Assembly (NCBI GenBank): GCA_030737875.1
Contig: CM060909.1
Span: 33,283,159-33,347,158 of the forward strand
Direction of reading: 5' to 3'
Length of the DNA: 64,000 bases
Source: Allium sativum
Taxonomy: Eukaryota; Streptophyta; Magnoliopsida; Asparagales; Amaryllidaceae
Shown here: one piece after another, positions 34,331 through 45,839 of the stretch
Layout of the letters: every line of letters begins with the position of its first letter
Numbering within the stretch: the stretch's first letter is position 1
Translations under genes and position numbers: made by a program
Notes under the pieces: generated by a model
Database searches by the model: none
Told to the model about the DNA's origin: nothing
What the model saw: the letters and a program-made list of their open reading frames with translations, nothing else

Positions 34331-35214
34331 TTTTATTTTTATATCCAAAAAGCAACTTTTTCTTTCGAACTCCGAATCGAACCTAACGACTGTCGTCCCT
34401 AGCGTAATACCCCCATTCCGAACACAATGGGATATGTATCGTAGGCCGATTCGATCGTTACGATCAATTTCCGTTGAATTTTAAAACATAAATCAGTATA
34501 CATTCAATTTGAACGCACATTTCAATTTACTGGGGCCACATACAGTCTCTAAAAATTCCCGAAAATATTTTCTAGCTTCGTATTGACGATACGGTCCTAA
34601 CAAAACTAGTTTCGTCAAATTCTGAGACCGTTAGAAAAATGGCCAATTTCCAGTCGATTAAAATCAACTGAAACTGGTCAAACGCGTTTTCCTTTGCCAC
34701 GCTCACATATTGATTTGAAAAATTATGAAATTTGGAATCTAGCAATAATTTGACATCACGGACCCAACAAAAGTGGTTTCGTCGAAATCCGAGGTCGTTT
34801 GCAAAATGTTCATTTTTAAGGGCCTGAATTTCATTGCGACTATTCAGAATTTTCAACCGGACATATCTTTTGGTCCCCGCTATGAAATTTTGATTATTCG
34901 GATTCGTTGGAAAGATATTCTCAATTAGATCCTATTGTTTTTAGTTTCACTAAAATCCGGTTTGTTTTGCACCCGGTATATTCAATTGAAGTTTGAAATC
35001 GAATTATCGAACTACCGCGCCATTTTCAATTTTATTTATAATTATATATAAATATTTATATTCTAACGACGACGTATATAATATATACGTCGAATTCTAT
35101 TCAAAATAAATTTCTCGTTGATATTATTTAAAATAATCTATTTTAAATGTTCAAAATTCGCTAAAATTGCTAAAATAAAAATTTTAAACTGGCCCGGATT
35201 TTCGGGTTATTACA

Positions 35215-35255
35215 ACCTCCCCCACTTAAAACTTTTCGTCCCCGAAAAGGAACAA
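35215..35255 (-). other. E4 polypurine tract and TTTCG/CGAAA hairpin
   Basis: Minus strand: CCTTTTCGGGGACGAAAAG, spacer, AAGTGGGGGAGGT, then the LTR start TGTAATAACCC. Same layout as E2 and E6. Confidence 0.75.
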
Positions 35256-35885
35256 AGTCGAAAGTGGTTTGATCAATCAACTCTACGTTCGATCTGGCTT
35301 CCATTCTACAACTTTTCACTTTCTGAGAATTTTCAAATTTTCAAAAATTTGGCTAACACCCTAAATTTTCGAAAAAATTCGCCATAACCTCCCCTACAAT
35401 GGGAGCATCGGGAAATCTCAAATAGCTTCCCCGGTCCTTCAGATCTCAAAAAGAAAAAGAAAAAGCCAAGCGGCTAGCCAATAGGCTCATAAAATCATCA
35501 TCACCCAAACAAAACAGTAAATTATGTAGTAAACATGTACCTATTTGTCGGGCAAACAAATTTTATTCTCTGCTCTAGCCTCCTTGCTATGACCTGTTCA
35601 AGGTAAGTACAAGTATATGCAAGCAAATGCGACTAATTTTCAATATAACTCAATATTTGGTTCAATTTGGTTAAAGGTTCAACATCTAATTATTCAAACA
35701 ATAATCAAACAACACAAACATCAATCAATTAGTGGATTAACATTTCAAATTCATAATTTTGATACATAGTCAAAAATCAGATTTTTGATGCCAAATCACA
35801 ACAATAAGCCCTATCTAATTTTGGTTCTCACACCAGTCTAATGGAAATATATAGGAATCCCACCTTCGAAACTCGAACATAAATG

Positions 35886-35910
35886 TTGATGATGCGATCG
35901 CTATCATCAA
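35886..35910 (-). other. hairpin with palindromic loop in E4 internal domain
   Basis: Stem TTGATGAT / ATCATCAA (8 bp) around GCGATCGCT, which contains the 8-nt palindrome GCGATCGC. Confidence 0.55.
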
Positions 35911-36227
35911 TATCATCTCCGGGCGACTAGAGTGTGATGCTATATCTATCCAATATATTAAAACTTTGAATATACGTTTGCAAGGCGTATATGCAAATTC
36001 TTTATATACTGAATTGTCCAAAATCAATATAAATAAATAATCAAATACGAATAGTTGATTTAAATTTTCAAAACAAAAATTGTTTTCATTTTAAAAACAT
36101 ACTCTTCACACTCGTTCTAGGATACTACTGATCCTATCTCTAACGAGTCATTCTAATTGGATATTACTAATCCAATATCTGATGAATTCTTTCGTATTGT
36201 TCTACTGTGTCATGTTCTCTGCTTTGT

Positions 36228-36249
36228 AAACCAAAGCTCTGATACCAAC
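36228..36249 (-). other. E4 primer-binding site (initiator Met tRNA)
   Basis: Minus strand after the LTR end reads GTTGGTATCAGAGCTTTGG, containing a perfect TGGTATCAGAGC. Confidence 0.9.
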
Positions 36250-39200
36250 TGTAACGGCAAGGAATTTCGCTCGGTCCGAACCAGTCGCTAAACCGACCCA
36301 GACCGTTCGAAACGCCCTATCGTTTGAGAACACGACAAAACAGAACGCATACAAAAGAACATTTCATTGTTTTTACAACAATTCCATCAGATACAAGAAT
36401 ATACAGAGTATAAATGAATATTACACAGAAATATCAGAGATTTAAATTACATTTAAATACATAACAGCGAAAAATAATACAATACACAACTAGAATGAGA
36501 TATACGGATACAAAGCTTTCCGGATATCGTTCCAGCTGTAAACCAGGATCCTGTGAATATAAATCTGCAAAACCAAAACTACAAGCTGCCCGTGTAAAAA
36601 TTGGGGCACCCAGAGTTTAGGTTAAAACAATAAACTCCAAGTCAGTCATGTGACTGGTGTGAGAACTAAAACAGTTATTAATCTTTATTTTTAAAGTTAG
36701 GAAAATCAAGGGACCACGCCGTATAACACGGAACGGGTTTCCTCCCAAGAATACCAGTGCATAAAACAAACAGCGCAATGCTAAATAAAGAAAAATGAAG
36801 CTGTTATAAGACCCAGGTCCTATCACACAATGCAACGCAAGCCGGGGGATAGGGTTTTCCCTTATAACAGCCAAAGAATGCTTGATACGTTTAAAATAGA
36901 TTATTTGATACTATTATAAGTGCATAGTGTATAAAACAACTTCAAATCATAAGTATCAATCATAGACGACATGAATGACCCATACCACTATGTCGCCATA
37001 TATAAGTTTACAATCAAAACTGCAATGTTGTATTGGAAGTTGGGTTATCATTTATGGTATGAACCGAGGCTAGGGGCAAGATCCTCTACCGATTTGAGAC
37101 TCTCTAGCCCGAGCCACAGGCAAGTACTCTGTCAAGCCTTTGGATCGTCAGGGCCGGTCCACCGATGTGGATTAAAATGCATGAACACTGTGTTTCCCCG
37201 CCCTTTGGGGCGTAAGCCTGGCCCGTCAGCCGACCAAAAGCATCGGCCGAAACCGATATCACGAGGCGCCTCGCTTTTCAGCAAGTAATAATAAGCAACA
37301 TCCACATGAGTCAAACTCGTCAGCCAGTTCAAGCACTGACGCCACTCCTAACTAGAAAGAAACGCATGTCCTCCCTGATGTCCGTCTCCCGTTTTTGGTT
37401 CATACCGGGTGTGATACTCGCGAATCAACGTCACACAAAGCTAAGCCACACAAGGCCGTGCTTTGATCATCAACCACAAAACTTTGCTTTTCAACAAAAG
37501 CCTTGATCCATGCAACTCAGCATGCCACATTGTCAGTCCATACTGTACCACTGATTTCTGCCAATATATAACCTCTAGGCTCGTACGTCTCAGAGAAGGG
37601 TGTATAGCAAGAGAATAAATTCTCTGCCACCAAACTGATATATATTTAGCAGAGATCACCAAATACAGTATAAAGGAATACAACGTCAGACACACTATCC
37701 ATTTACAAGTCCGTTCTCAGTCTGAACGAAACCGGAGGCACTTTCCTCGCATATCCATCCATCTCCAAGTACGTCGGGACGATCATCAACTGTTTCCATC
37801 TTCTTGGGTGTACAGCCCAACCAAGTTCGTCAGTAATCACCCAAACGACGTGAAGACTTCCGGTCTTCGACCACCGTCTTCATCTTCGACTTATCGTCGT
37901 ATCAGTTATTCAGAATGGGATAAACCCGGTCTTCCCGAATAACTCGCGTATACTTTAAATAAGTGTTACACAAACACAACATACGCCTCATTCCAATTCA
38001 TCAGTCACTAACCGTAAATTAATCAAGAGAATAATTCCCCGAATATTAACCCCGAAGGCCGAAACCAACATCAGATCAATATCCAGAAAACATTCTGCTT
38101 GGCTAACCGAAAGTTAGTTTCTAAATTTCACATTCATAGGGAAAGGTTCCCATTAATTTTATCAAAGATAAATTCTTTATATTTATTCTTCAATCTATTT
38201 TTGAATATCAATTCAAACTAGTCGGGATTAGCGAACCTTACCGAAGTAATCATTTGTTTTGATTTCCCAATCCCAACCTATTCATCCCATGAAGTAAAAC
38301 TGGTAATACTTCATATCTAACACCACAGTGTTATCGGTAAATTCAATTACCATTTCACGTTCAAATCTAATTAAAGATTTAACTATCGCCTGGAGTAAAA
38401 TTGGTGATACTCCATTCTCGATCCTTTCAATCTAATTAAAGATTCATTAAAACTCCACTTAGTTTTAATCTTTAACTGGGTTAAAGAATCAGTGTCATTT
38501 AAAACACAGTTCACGATAAACCCAAAATCACATTCATTAATTATCGGGTTAAAGAACAAGTGTTATTTAAAACACTGTTCACGATAAACCCAAAAATCAA
38601 TATCGATTCAATTCCAATTAAATATTATTTAATTGGTATACTTCATTAAATCTAAATAAAAAGATTTAATCTTTTCTCAACTGGGTTCAAGAACAGTGTT
38701 AGTGAAGACACCATTCACGACAAACCCAAATCACATTTGATATTCAATACAAGGCTCTGAATAGAAAATATATCGGCTTATATTCAATATCAAATTCTAC
38801 GATTAACAAATGGCGTGTTGGAAATAACGATACAAATATATACCTTTCAAATTTTCATAACAACATCTGTATAATCACGAATTCCAACATCGAAATATTC
38901 CGAAGACAATTTCGATTCAAATCCACTCCAATGCAATCATTGGAAATTCTGGTTATTTTTAAAACCCTTTTCAAATTCAATTTATTTATTTTAACATAAA
39001 TAGAATTATAATTCTAGTTCAAAACTAGTTCATTTCGATAAAAATCTATTTTTATCTTTTCAAATAGGGAGTTTTTCATCCCAAATCTTCATAAATAATT
39101 TCTTATGATTTTACACAAATTATTACTATTTTTAATAATTTTATCAAGGCCTGTAATGTCGATTTCCATCAACGGCTATCGAACTGCACTTACAGTGACC

Positions 39201-40050
39201 TTTTTCAAATTTGATTTGGACATAATTCCAAATCCAACCGTTAGATTTCTAATATTCGTTAGAAAGCTCTTTTCGATACGAACCCAACGGTTCCGGTTTT
39301 AGGAGAATCCGACGGTCGGATCTCCCGAAATATCCGTTCGAAGTCAATGGTCGAAATTCGCGAACTGCCGCGGCGCGGCGCGTTCTATTCAGGCCATTTT
39401 ATTATATATATAATATATATAATATATATATCGTCGATTTCTATTTAAAACGAATTTTATAAATAGTTTTGAATTCGTTTCAAAAACATTTTCAACTTCC
39501 ATTTCAAATTCAAATCAAGGTTGAATCTTTCCTTATAAATTCGGTTTAAAATTCATTTCTATTCAACTCAAGTTTCAATTCAATTTGAATTCATTTCACT
39601 TCGTTTTAAATTCAATTCGAATTCGTTTTCAATTCGATTCAATTCAAAGTGGTTTTCTATTCAAATCAAATTCGTTATATATGCAATTGAAATCAAATTC
39701 GTTTTCTATTCAAATCAAATTTCAATTCAATTTGATTTCACTTCAATTCGTTTTCAATTCGAATTCGTTTTCAATTCAATTCAAATTGGTTTTATATTCA
39801 ATTCATTTCGAAATCGTTTTATATTCAATTCATTTCGAAATCGTTTTATATTCAATTCATTTCGAAATCGTTTTATATTCAATTTCAATTCGAATTCATT
39901 TCAATGTGATTTCAATTTCAAATCTATTCAACTTAATTCGAATTTCAAATCTATTTCAATATTCGTTGAAAAATGAATAAAATCGATATAAATATCGTTC
40001 ACGTCAAAATGGCGTCAATCTAATCAACATGGCTTCATATATTCCTATTT

Positions 40051-40270
40051 TCAAATATTCTATTTCAAATATTTCTTTTTCAAATATTTCCTTTTCAAAT
40101 ATTTCCTTTTCAAATATTTCTATTTCAAATATTTCTTTTTCAAATATTTCCTTTTCAAATATTTCTTTTTCAAATATTTCTATTATTAAAATATTTCCTT
40201 TTCAAATATTTCTATTTCAAATATTTCTTTTTCAAATATTTCCTTTTCAAATATTTCTATTTCAAATATT
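40051..40270. repeat. TCAAATATTTC array, about 14 units (E4 right LTR)
   Basis: An expanded version of 32468-32600; an inner block ending in TATTATTAAAATATTTC appears duplicated. The apparent ORF of Asn-Ile-Ser-Phe-Ser repeats here is a by-product. Confidence 0.8.
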
Positions 40271-40758
40271 TCTATTATTAAAATATTTCGTTCAACACAT
40301 GACTATTCTCAACGGATGAGTACTGTCAACACATGAACCTTTATTTTATAATATTCTTTATTTTCTAAATTGGAATGAGGCCCAATCAATTACCATATAA
40401 AGTTAATCATATGGATTTTCACACATCACACGTACATAATAGCATTGAAAAATAATCAAGCATCAACCAAAGTGCACTACACTGCATAAGCATCAAATAT
40501 AGATATCTAACGCTTATAATAGCCTATCAATCAATCTATCGACACATTTAATCAATCAGGATGAGTGAACTTCAAATTTCATCCCAACACCCGTGTGGGG
40601 TTTCAAACAATCAAACACAGATTTTATTTGTGCAGTTGGGCGATGTGTAAAATTTATCGTCCCAATCAATGTCCTTCAAATAGGTGTACATAAACAAACC
40701 GTCTGGTTTGTAAATGAATATTTATTTATTCACATTTACGTTAAAGATTATATTTTTA

Positions 40759-40763
40759 ACGAT
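40759..40763. repeat. target-site duplication of E5 (left copy, ACGAT)
   Basis: ACGAT is repeated at 48661-48665. The uninterrupted sister LTR has one copy at about 33079-33083. Confidence 0.85.
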
Positions 40764-40942
40764 TTATTGACATTGAAAAGTGTTTATTTTATTACTCTTA
40801 TGCTTTATCTTATAAATAAATGATACTTTGGGTATTTTTATGTGTTTTTACAGATTTCAAGCGTTGCCTCCTTCAATTCAAATCAAAGGCCAACTACAAG
40901 AAAGAGCTACTTCCTCACATCAAATTCATTTCAATTGCAAAA

Positions 40943-41020
40943 GAAGTAGTAGCTCACTGGTAAAGGCATAGGAATTGGTGCTAAGAGACCTGAGTTCGAA
41001 CCCCGTCAAGCTCACTTTTT
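40943..41020 (+). ncRNA. tRNA-like (SINE-type) Pol III segment in E5 5' LTR
   Basis: An A-box TAGCTCACTGG at 40950-40960, a B-box GAGTTCGAACCCC at 40992-41004 and a TTTTT terminator at 41016-41020 have tRNA-like spacing. D- and T-arm pairing is poor (T-stem CTGAG against CCCGT), so this is not a working tRNA. It looks like a SINE head or captured tRNA pseudogene that became part of the LTR. Confidence 0.55.
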
Positions 41021-41483
41021 GCCAAAGAACAGAACGCGTTCACACTGGCCCTTTGCTTTGAGGAATATTTGGATTAGTGTTATGTTATATATATACATAT
41101 ACATATTCATGTGTATGTATTTATGATGTGCACCAATTAACATTTCAGCAATAGCCATATTCTTATCATGGAATTAAATTCAAATCATTCAATTTCAATT
41201 AGAATAATTCCTGATTGAATTGCTGCCAAGAAAAGATCAATTGTGAAGATTTTATCCTTTGTTGCCTTTGGAGTCTAATAAGCATCCTTGTTTGGAAGAA
41301 TTAATTATATGCAATCTTTTGTCAATCAATTAGCCACATGGGAGAATTGAGAGATATGAAAAATATTTACCATGATATGCCCAGATTTTCTCCAATCAAG
41401 CTGAGTCAAGGAAGGCAAGAGATATTCATGAATGAGGAGGCCCATTTATTCATAAACCTAATTATGGTTTTCCCATTCTCATC

Positions 41484-41547
41484 TATAAATATGTGTTGTA
41501 ACCATTGTAAAATTCATTCTTCTGTACTCTCTTTTAGTTTTAATAAA
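41484..41547 (+). promoter_or_regulatory. E5 LTR TATA box and polyadenylation signal (5' copy)
   Basis: CTATAAATATG at 41483-41493 and TTTTAATAAAGC with AATAAA at 41542-41547. The spacing sets a short R region. The 3' LTR has the pair at 48140-48147 and 48198-48203. Confidence 0.75.
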
Positions 41548-42009
41548 GCTTTCTTTTCTTTAGTTTCTGCATTTTATTTTCATGGCAAATTGTGTTGTCT
41601 AGTCAATTAGATTTGCTAGAACACAATTTGCTATTGCTTCTATTTTTCTTACTAGTGATTGACCGTCTGATTAGATTCAACGGTAATCCTAGTTTTTATT
41701 TTCAGTTGTTGATTTCTTCTCTGCAATTTTATTTCCAGTGTTCTATTTTATTTTAATCATTGAATTTATTACAGATCCGATTAGATTCGAATCTGTAGTG
41801 AATTTAATTGCATCTTTTATTCGTAGTTTCTGTTTTTATTTTACTTTGCGAAAAAAAATCAACCTCCAGCTTCGTCTAACATGCCCAAGAAAAAAAAAAT
41901 TAATTAAACCTCCCTGTGTTCGACCTGTATGCTACACGCCTGTATGCTTGCAGAATTTATTACAAATGTCGCGCTTTTCTAATTCATAGACTAGCGTCGA
42001 TCAAGTTTT

Positions 42010-42026
42010 TGGCGCCATTGCCGGGG
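42010..42026 (+). other. E5 primer-binding site (Asp tRNA type)
   Basis: TGGCGCCATTGCCGGGG lies six bases after the 5' LTR. It matches the Asp tRNA site TGGCGCCGTTGCCGGGG with one mismatch. Confidence 0.88.
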
Positions 42027-44534
42027 AGGCAATATTTAAATTTTTATTATTTATCTAATTTCTGATTCGTGTTAGTTTTTATTTTATTTTATTTTATTTT
42101 CTTGCTTTTGTATTATAAAAAAAAGAGAAAAAAAAAATCTTTCCACTTTTCTTTTGATTTCTTTCTCTTTTCTTTTGTTTTTTTCTCTTTTCAACAAATT
42201 CTTGACAAATAAAAAAAAAGATTGCCAATTTTCTTTGATCTCTTTCCTTTCTTTGTTCCCTTTCCTGTTTTCAACACATTTGGTCTCTTTTCTTCCGGTA
42301 CAAGTCTTCTAAAAAAATTAAATAAAAAAAAATAAATACATGGATTCCCTTTCTGTCTACGTTTTCTATTCACGGCCACTTTTCTTTTATTTTTTATTCT
42401 TTTTTTATTCATTGCCACCTACATCACCCTTCCTTTGCTAAAATCCGCTGTCCACACAACACCAACCTTACGTACCCTCTCCTTCACAGCTCCTCAAACG
42501 CATACAGTCCTCAAACAATCTCCGATCAACAAAACAAAGAACTTTGAACCATACAACACTTCATTTGTCCCAGTCCTCAAGCCAAGATCCGTACTCCACA
42601 AATCCGCTTTCCGAACCACTTCACACAAACATCTAGCCTCCACGTCCTCTTCATCATCCCCGGATCCATCAACACCCGCTGCAAATTGCTTGCAACCCGC
42701 AGTTCTAACCTACCCAAACTTTAATTCACACTCATTCCTGAGTTCGAACGCCCTGTCACCAAGCACCAATTCCAACATCAAGTCCTCTTTCTCCATCCCC
42801 CTACGCACAATCATCTTCATCTTACGTTCCCTCCAACAATATATATAGAACACTAAACAACATCACCATCTTGACTACACTTCACAGCAAAGCCACCCGC
42901 TTCAACAAATCACCGTCCTCCACCCTTGAATTCCACTTCGAACAGCAGCAAACACTCAAACTTCCACTACCGAACGGATTAACTCAGGCATCACCGAACT
43001 GTGCTCACAACTTCGTCACCTTCGAACCTTTCGCGAATTCCCAATTCGCACTACACAAAGATTCACGAAAGCCAAATTTCACAATCGCAGTAGCAACCCT
43101 AGAAACCACGTTCAAACCGATTCCACACCTTCACAGATCGTACCCAAATCCCTTGAATTCTCGAGTTGGATTTCGAGAATCGGCTGTGACAGTAGCGACT
43201 TTGTTGAGTTTTGGGTCTGCGGTCTGAGGTAAAAAGGGTTGTGAAGGATTTAAGTAATCAAAAGAAGGTGCTGGTCTTTGGTAAAGAAAGAAATTGAGGC
43301 GTGATTTGTCTTCTTAAAAATAATAATTAAGGGGCATGATTTCTTTCCTGATTTTGTTTGGTTTGAGTTTCTTTTTCAATAAGGAAAGGGGACCATTTGA
43401 TTTTCGTTGATTGGATTTGGGGCGTGACGTTGGGTTACTGGGATCTATGAGGGACATGTGATTTTGGTCTTCCTTCTGAGTCAATTTTGTTTTTGGTTAA
43501 TTAATCTTCCATTCCTTCTAGGGCGAGTGAATTTTTATTTTGAGGGTGCCTTTTACTTATTTGCTTTAATTGTTAAGCCATACTTAGTTGTCTTGGTTTA
43601 AATTGTAAGGGTGGCATTGTTTTATTGTGTGATATTGATGAATGAGGGGTTTCACCATTTGAATGTGAGTGCGTGCTGTGAGGAAATTCTTAAGCCTTTC
43701 TGTCTAGAGTTTGAGATTTCCTTTTGATTTTTGTTAGGCATAAATTTTTCAGTTTAATTTCGCTTGTGTATTTTTTTTCTTCTTTTAAAAAAAAAAAGAG
43801 GAAAATTTTCCAAAAACAGGTACAGCTAAAATTTAAAAAAAAAGGTCTTAAAAAATATTTTTTCGGGCTCCTAGCCCGAACCCGTGCCGCAGCGCAGTCA
43901 AGCAATTAATAGAAGGGGACAACAACAGAAAGCAGCGGACGATTCAAATGGGTTGGAGCGGTTGCACACCAAGTGGGGTGTGAACGCGCTAGAGCTTCCC
44001 AAATTCACTGGAGGACTGCCGATCAAGGTGAAAACTTTTAAAACTCTACAGGTGCTGAAGCTGCTTTGAAAATATAGAAATTGTTGTAAAAATCTTCTGC
44101 AGGGGCAGCGGCTTGAATGTAAAAATTTTAATTCTGCAATTTATATTTCTGTGAATGTTCTGTGACTGAAATTTCTGAATTAATTTGGTGCGAACTGATA
44201 TTTCCATAATTGAAATCTTCATTCTCGTTGTTTTCATCAATAAAAACAGACGTTGCAAAATAATATGATTGAACAGTGGTGTTTTGTGAAGTTGACTGTC
44301 TTGTATAATTGGATCGTGGATATATAGTAGTTCAATTTATTGAACTATTAGCAAAAGAGGTTGCATGCTACCCGTTAAACATTGGTCGTATCCCTTAGTT
44401 TTATACTATACGTGAACGGCCATAAGACCCACTTCCCCCTTCTAATTGAGTCAGTTAATTAATAGAGCACAACTCGACATTTTATATTATTTTGAAGCGA
44501 GATTAATTTCTGTCTTGCCGTGATTTCATTTCAA
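42027..44534 (+). other. E5 5' leader, including a C-rich tract
   Basis: 42030-42420 is T-rich. 42430-43200 is rich in C and A and holds two frames (42435-42848, 42871-43227) rich in Ser, Thr and Pro without a known domain; at about 43205-43235 composition returns to T/G-rich with GAGGTAAAAAGG, which could be a 5' splice site. 43770-43860 has A-rich runs and the hairpin CGGGCTCCTAGCCCG. No gag is recognisable. It may be captured plant DNA or a long structured leader. Confidence 0.5.
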
Positions 44535-45839
44535 ATGTCTCATTCACAAAAATCCTTGAGAGAATTATGGGATAATAGTCGAAGTAGACGTCCGCTTGAA
44601 GAGTATGATTTTGAATTACAACTCATGAAGCAACATTTTCCAAAATTTCGCGAGCCAAATGTCAACAATTTTCAATATTTTCAAAATGACCAACATTTTC
44701 AAAACCTTGATTATAATCGAAATGACGATTTCAATAAAAATTTCAATAGTTTCGATTATGGGCCACATCCATATCAAAATAGTTTTGAATCGCAACATAC
44801 CTTTAATCAACATCAATATGAGGTTGGAAACCAGTTTGAAAATAATTTTGGATATGAAAATGATTTTCAAATTGATCAAAATCTTCAAAATAACGACCCA
44901 TATCCACAACTTGAATATAACCAAGATTGCAATTTTCCCTCGAATATTAACAGTTTTGGTTACGAACATAATTTTTATGATCAAAATGATTTCCAATATC
45001 AAAACGAAAATTCAAACAACCACCACATTGGAAGTAATTTTGATTGTGAAATTGATATGGACTATAATTTTGAAACTCAAGAAATCCAAAACAAGAGCTC
45101 GCAAATCAACGATTTTGAAGAATACCATCTTAACGTTTTTAGAGAGAGGGTAGAAAGGCTAGATAGACAGCTTAATGAAAAAGATAGAAAGATGGATGAA
45201 CTTCTTTGTTTAATGACAACTTTGAAAGAACAGCGAGAGCAACAAAATCAAATTCAAGCATGTGATGAATCAGAAAATAGTCCATTCTTTACTGACATTG
45301 AAAATTTTCAAATAACGACTTTGGAAATCGAGAATAATCATCTTGATAAAGTTTTTCAAAATTCAACAAATGATTTGGACTTCAACTCTTTTCAGAAAAA
45401 AGATTTAATCTTGAATTTTGATCTTCGTCTTTCAGGCTGTGAGAAACTTGAAATTCTAGAAATTGAACAGGATAAAAATGTTGAATTTTTCAATTCAAAT
45501 TTGGAAATGGATTTTAATGAGCAGGAATTTTTTGGATTGTACGAGGATGAGTTGCCAAATGAAGAAGAAGTGGATTCACGTCAAGAGTTCAAAAATTTTA
45601 ACTTTGAGAAAATTTCAAACAAACTTGAATTTGTCAGTGTCGAAAATACGTTGTCAGTTAATAATGAGAAATGTGATCACATAGTCTTGAACAACACTCG
45701 GATTTCAAATTTCACTGAATTTATATACGATCACAAATTTTTGAAAAATTACACTGACAAATTTGTTGAATACATGAATTACTTTTGGAATGCTGGCTTT
45801 GTTGAAAAACTTCATGTGAGGACGACCCTGGATATTTAA
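44535..45839 (+). CDS. E5 Asn/Gln/Phe/Asp-rich protein of unknown function
   Basis: An open frame of 434 codons from ATG 44535 (MSHSQKSLRELWDNSRSRRP) to TAA 45837-45839; a longer start at 44520 would need GTG, so I chose the ATG. Residues about 35-185 are of very low complexity: Asn, Gln, Phe, Tyr and Asp repeats such as NNFQYFQNDQHFQN, prion-like in composition. Residues about 200-240 are a likely coiled coil (VERLDRQLNEKDRKMDELL). The C-terminal half is acidic and rich in Phe, Asn and Glu. No zinc knuckle, protease or polymerase motif and no membrane segment. It is the only long ORF of a recent element and has no stops, so it is probably translated. It may replace or modify Gag; that is inference. 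Confidence 0.6.
   Translation: MSHSQKSLRELWDNSRSRRPLEEYDFELQLMKQHFPKFREPNVNNFQYFQNDQHFQNLDYNRNDDFNKNFNSFDYGPHPYQNSFESQHTFNQHQYEVGNQFENNFGYENDFQIDQNLQNNDPYPQLEYNQDCNFPSNINSFGYEHNFYDQNDFQYQNENSNNHHIGSNFDCEIDMDYNFETQEIQNKSSQINDFEEYHLNVFRERVERLDRQLNEKDRKMDELLCLMTTLKEQREQQNQIQACDESENSPFFTDIENFQITTLEIENNHLDKVFQNSTNDLDFNSFQKKDLILNFDLRLSGCEKLEILEIEQDKNVEFFNSNLEMDFNEQEFFGLYEDELPNEEEVDSRQEFKNFNFEKISNKLEFVSVENTLSVNNEKCDHIVLNNTRISNFTEFIYDHKFLKNYTDKFVEYMNYFWNAGFVEKLHVRTTLDI

Larger units (their letters stand above)
28658..35214 (-). repeat. E4 left (3') LTR, 6557 bp
   Basis: Plus strand runs from TGTAACGGCAAGG to TTTTCGGGTTATTACA. In order it holds a U5 stem-loop (28995-29016), a GC-rich hairpin cluster (29605-29690), AT-rich DNA, TTCAATT-rich repeats (31900-32400), an AAATATTTC array (32468-32600), a 23-bp array (33616-33829), a Pro/Arg-rich leader ORF (34264-33944, minus) and a minus TATA region near 34320. 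No protein conserved in family terms is encoded. Confidence 0.93.
35215..36249 (-). other. E4 internal domain, non-coding
   Basis: 1035 bp. The minus strand begins at the primer site and ends at the polypurine tract. No retroelement protein is visible. Islands match the E2 internal domain (35380-35395, 35464-35550). A hairpin with a palindromic loop is at 35886-35910. Confidence 0.82.
36250..40763 (-). repeat. E4 right (5') LTR, first segment
   Basis: Colinear with 28658-33082 up to TATATTTTTAACGAT, where E5 is inserted; it continues at 48661-50728. Contains the stem-loop at 36587-36608, the GC-rich cluster at 37197-37282, the 27-bp repeat at 39790-39888 and the AAATATTTC array at 40051-40270. 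Confidence 0.93.
40764..42003 (+). repeat. E5 5' LTR, 1240 bp
   Basis: Starts TTATTGACATTGAAAAG and ends CTAGCGTCGATCA. It has a tRNA-like segment (40943-41020), a TATA box at 41484-41491 and AATAAA at 41542-41547. It matches 47417-48660 with few differences. The ORF 41338-41610 spans the promoter and has no recognisable domain. Confidence 0.93.

Noticed and set aside
40029..40319. ORF of Asn-Ile-Ser-Phe-Ser repeats
   Set aside because: By-product of the AAATATTTC array in the E4 LTR; unit number differs between LTRs and no start context is present.
40943..41020. A functional tRNA gene
   Set aside because: A- and B-boxes and terminator are present, but D- and T-stems do not pair and no acceptor stem forms; kept as tRNA-like only.
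42435..43227. Two host-like genes in the E5 leader
   Set aside because: Ser/Thr/Pro-rich frames set by C-rich composition; no domain, no codon pattern or conserved start.
44616..45153. Additional genes in other frames of the E5 ORF
   Set aside because: Ile/Lys-rich shadow frames of the low-complexity coding sequence.
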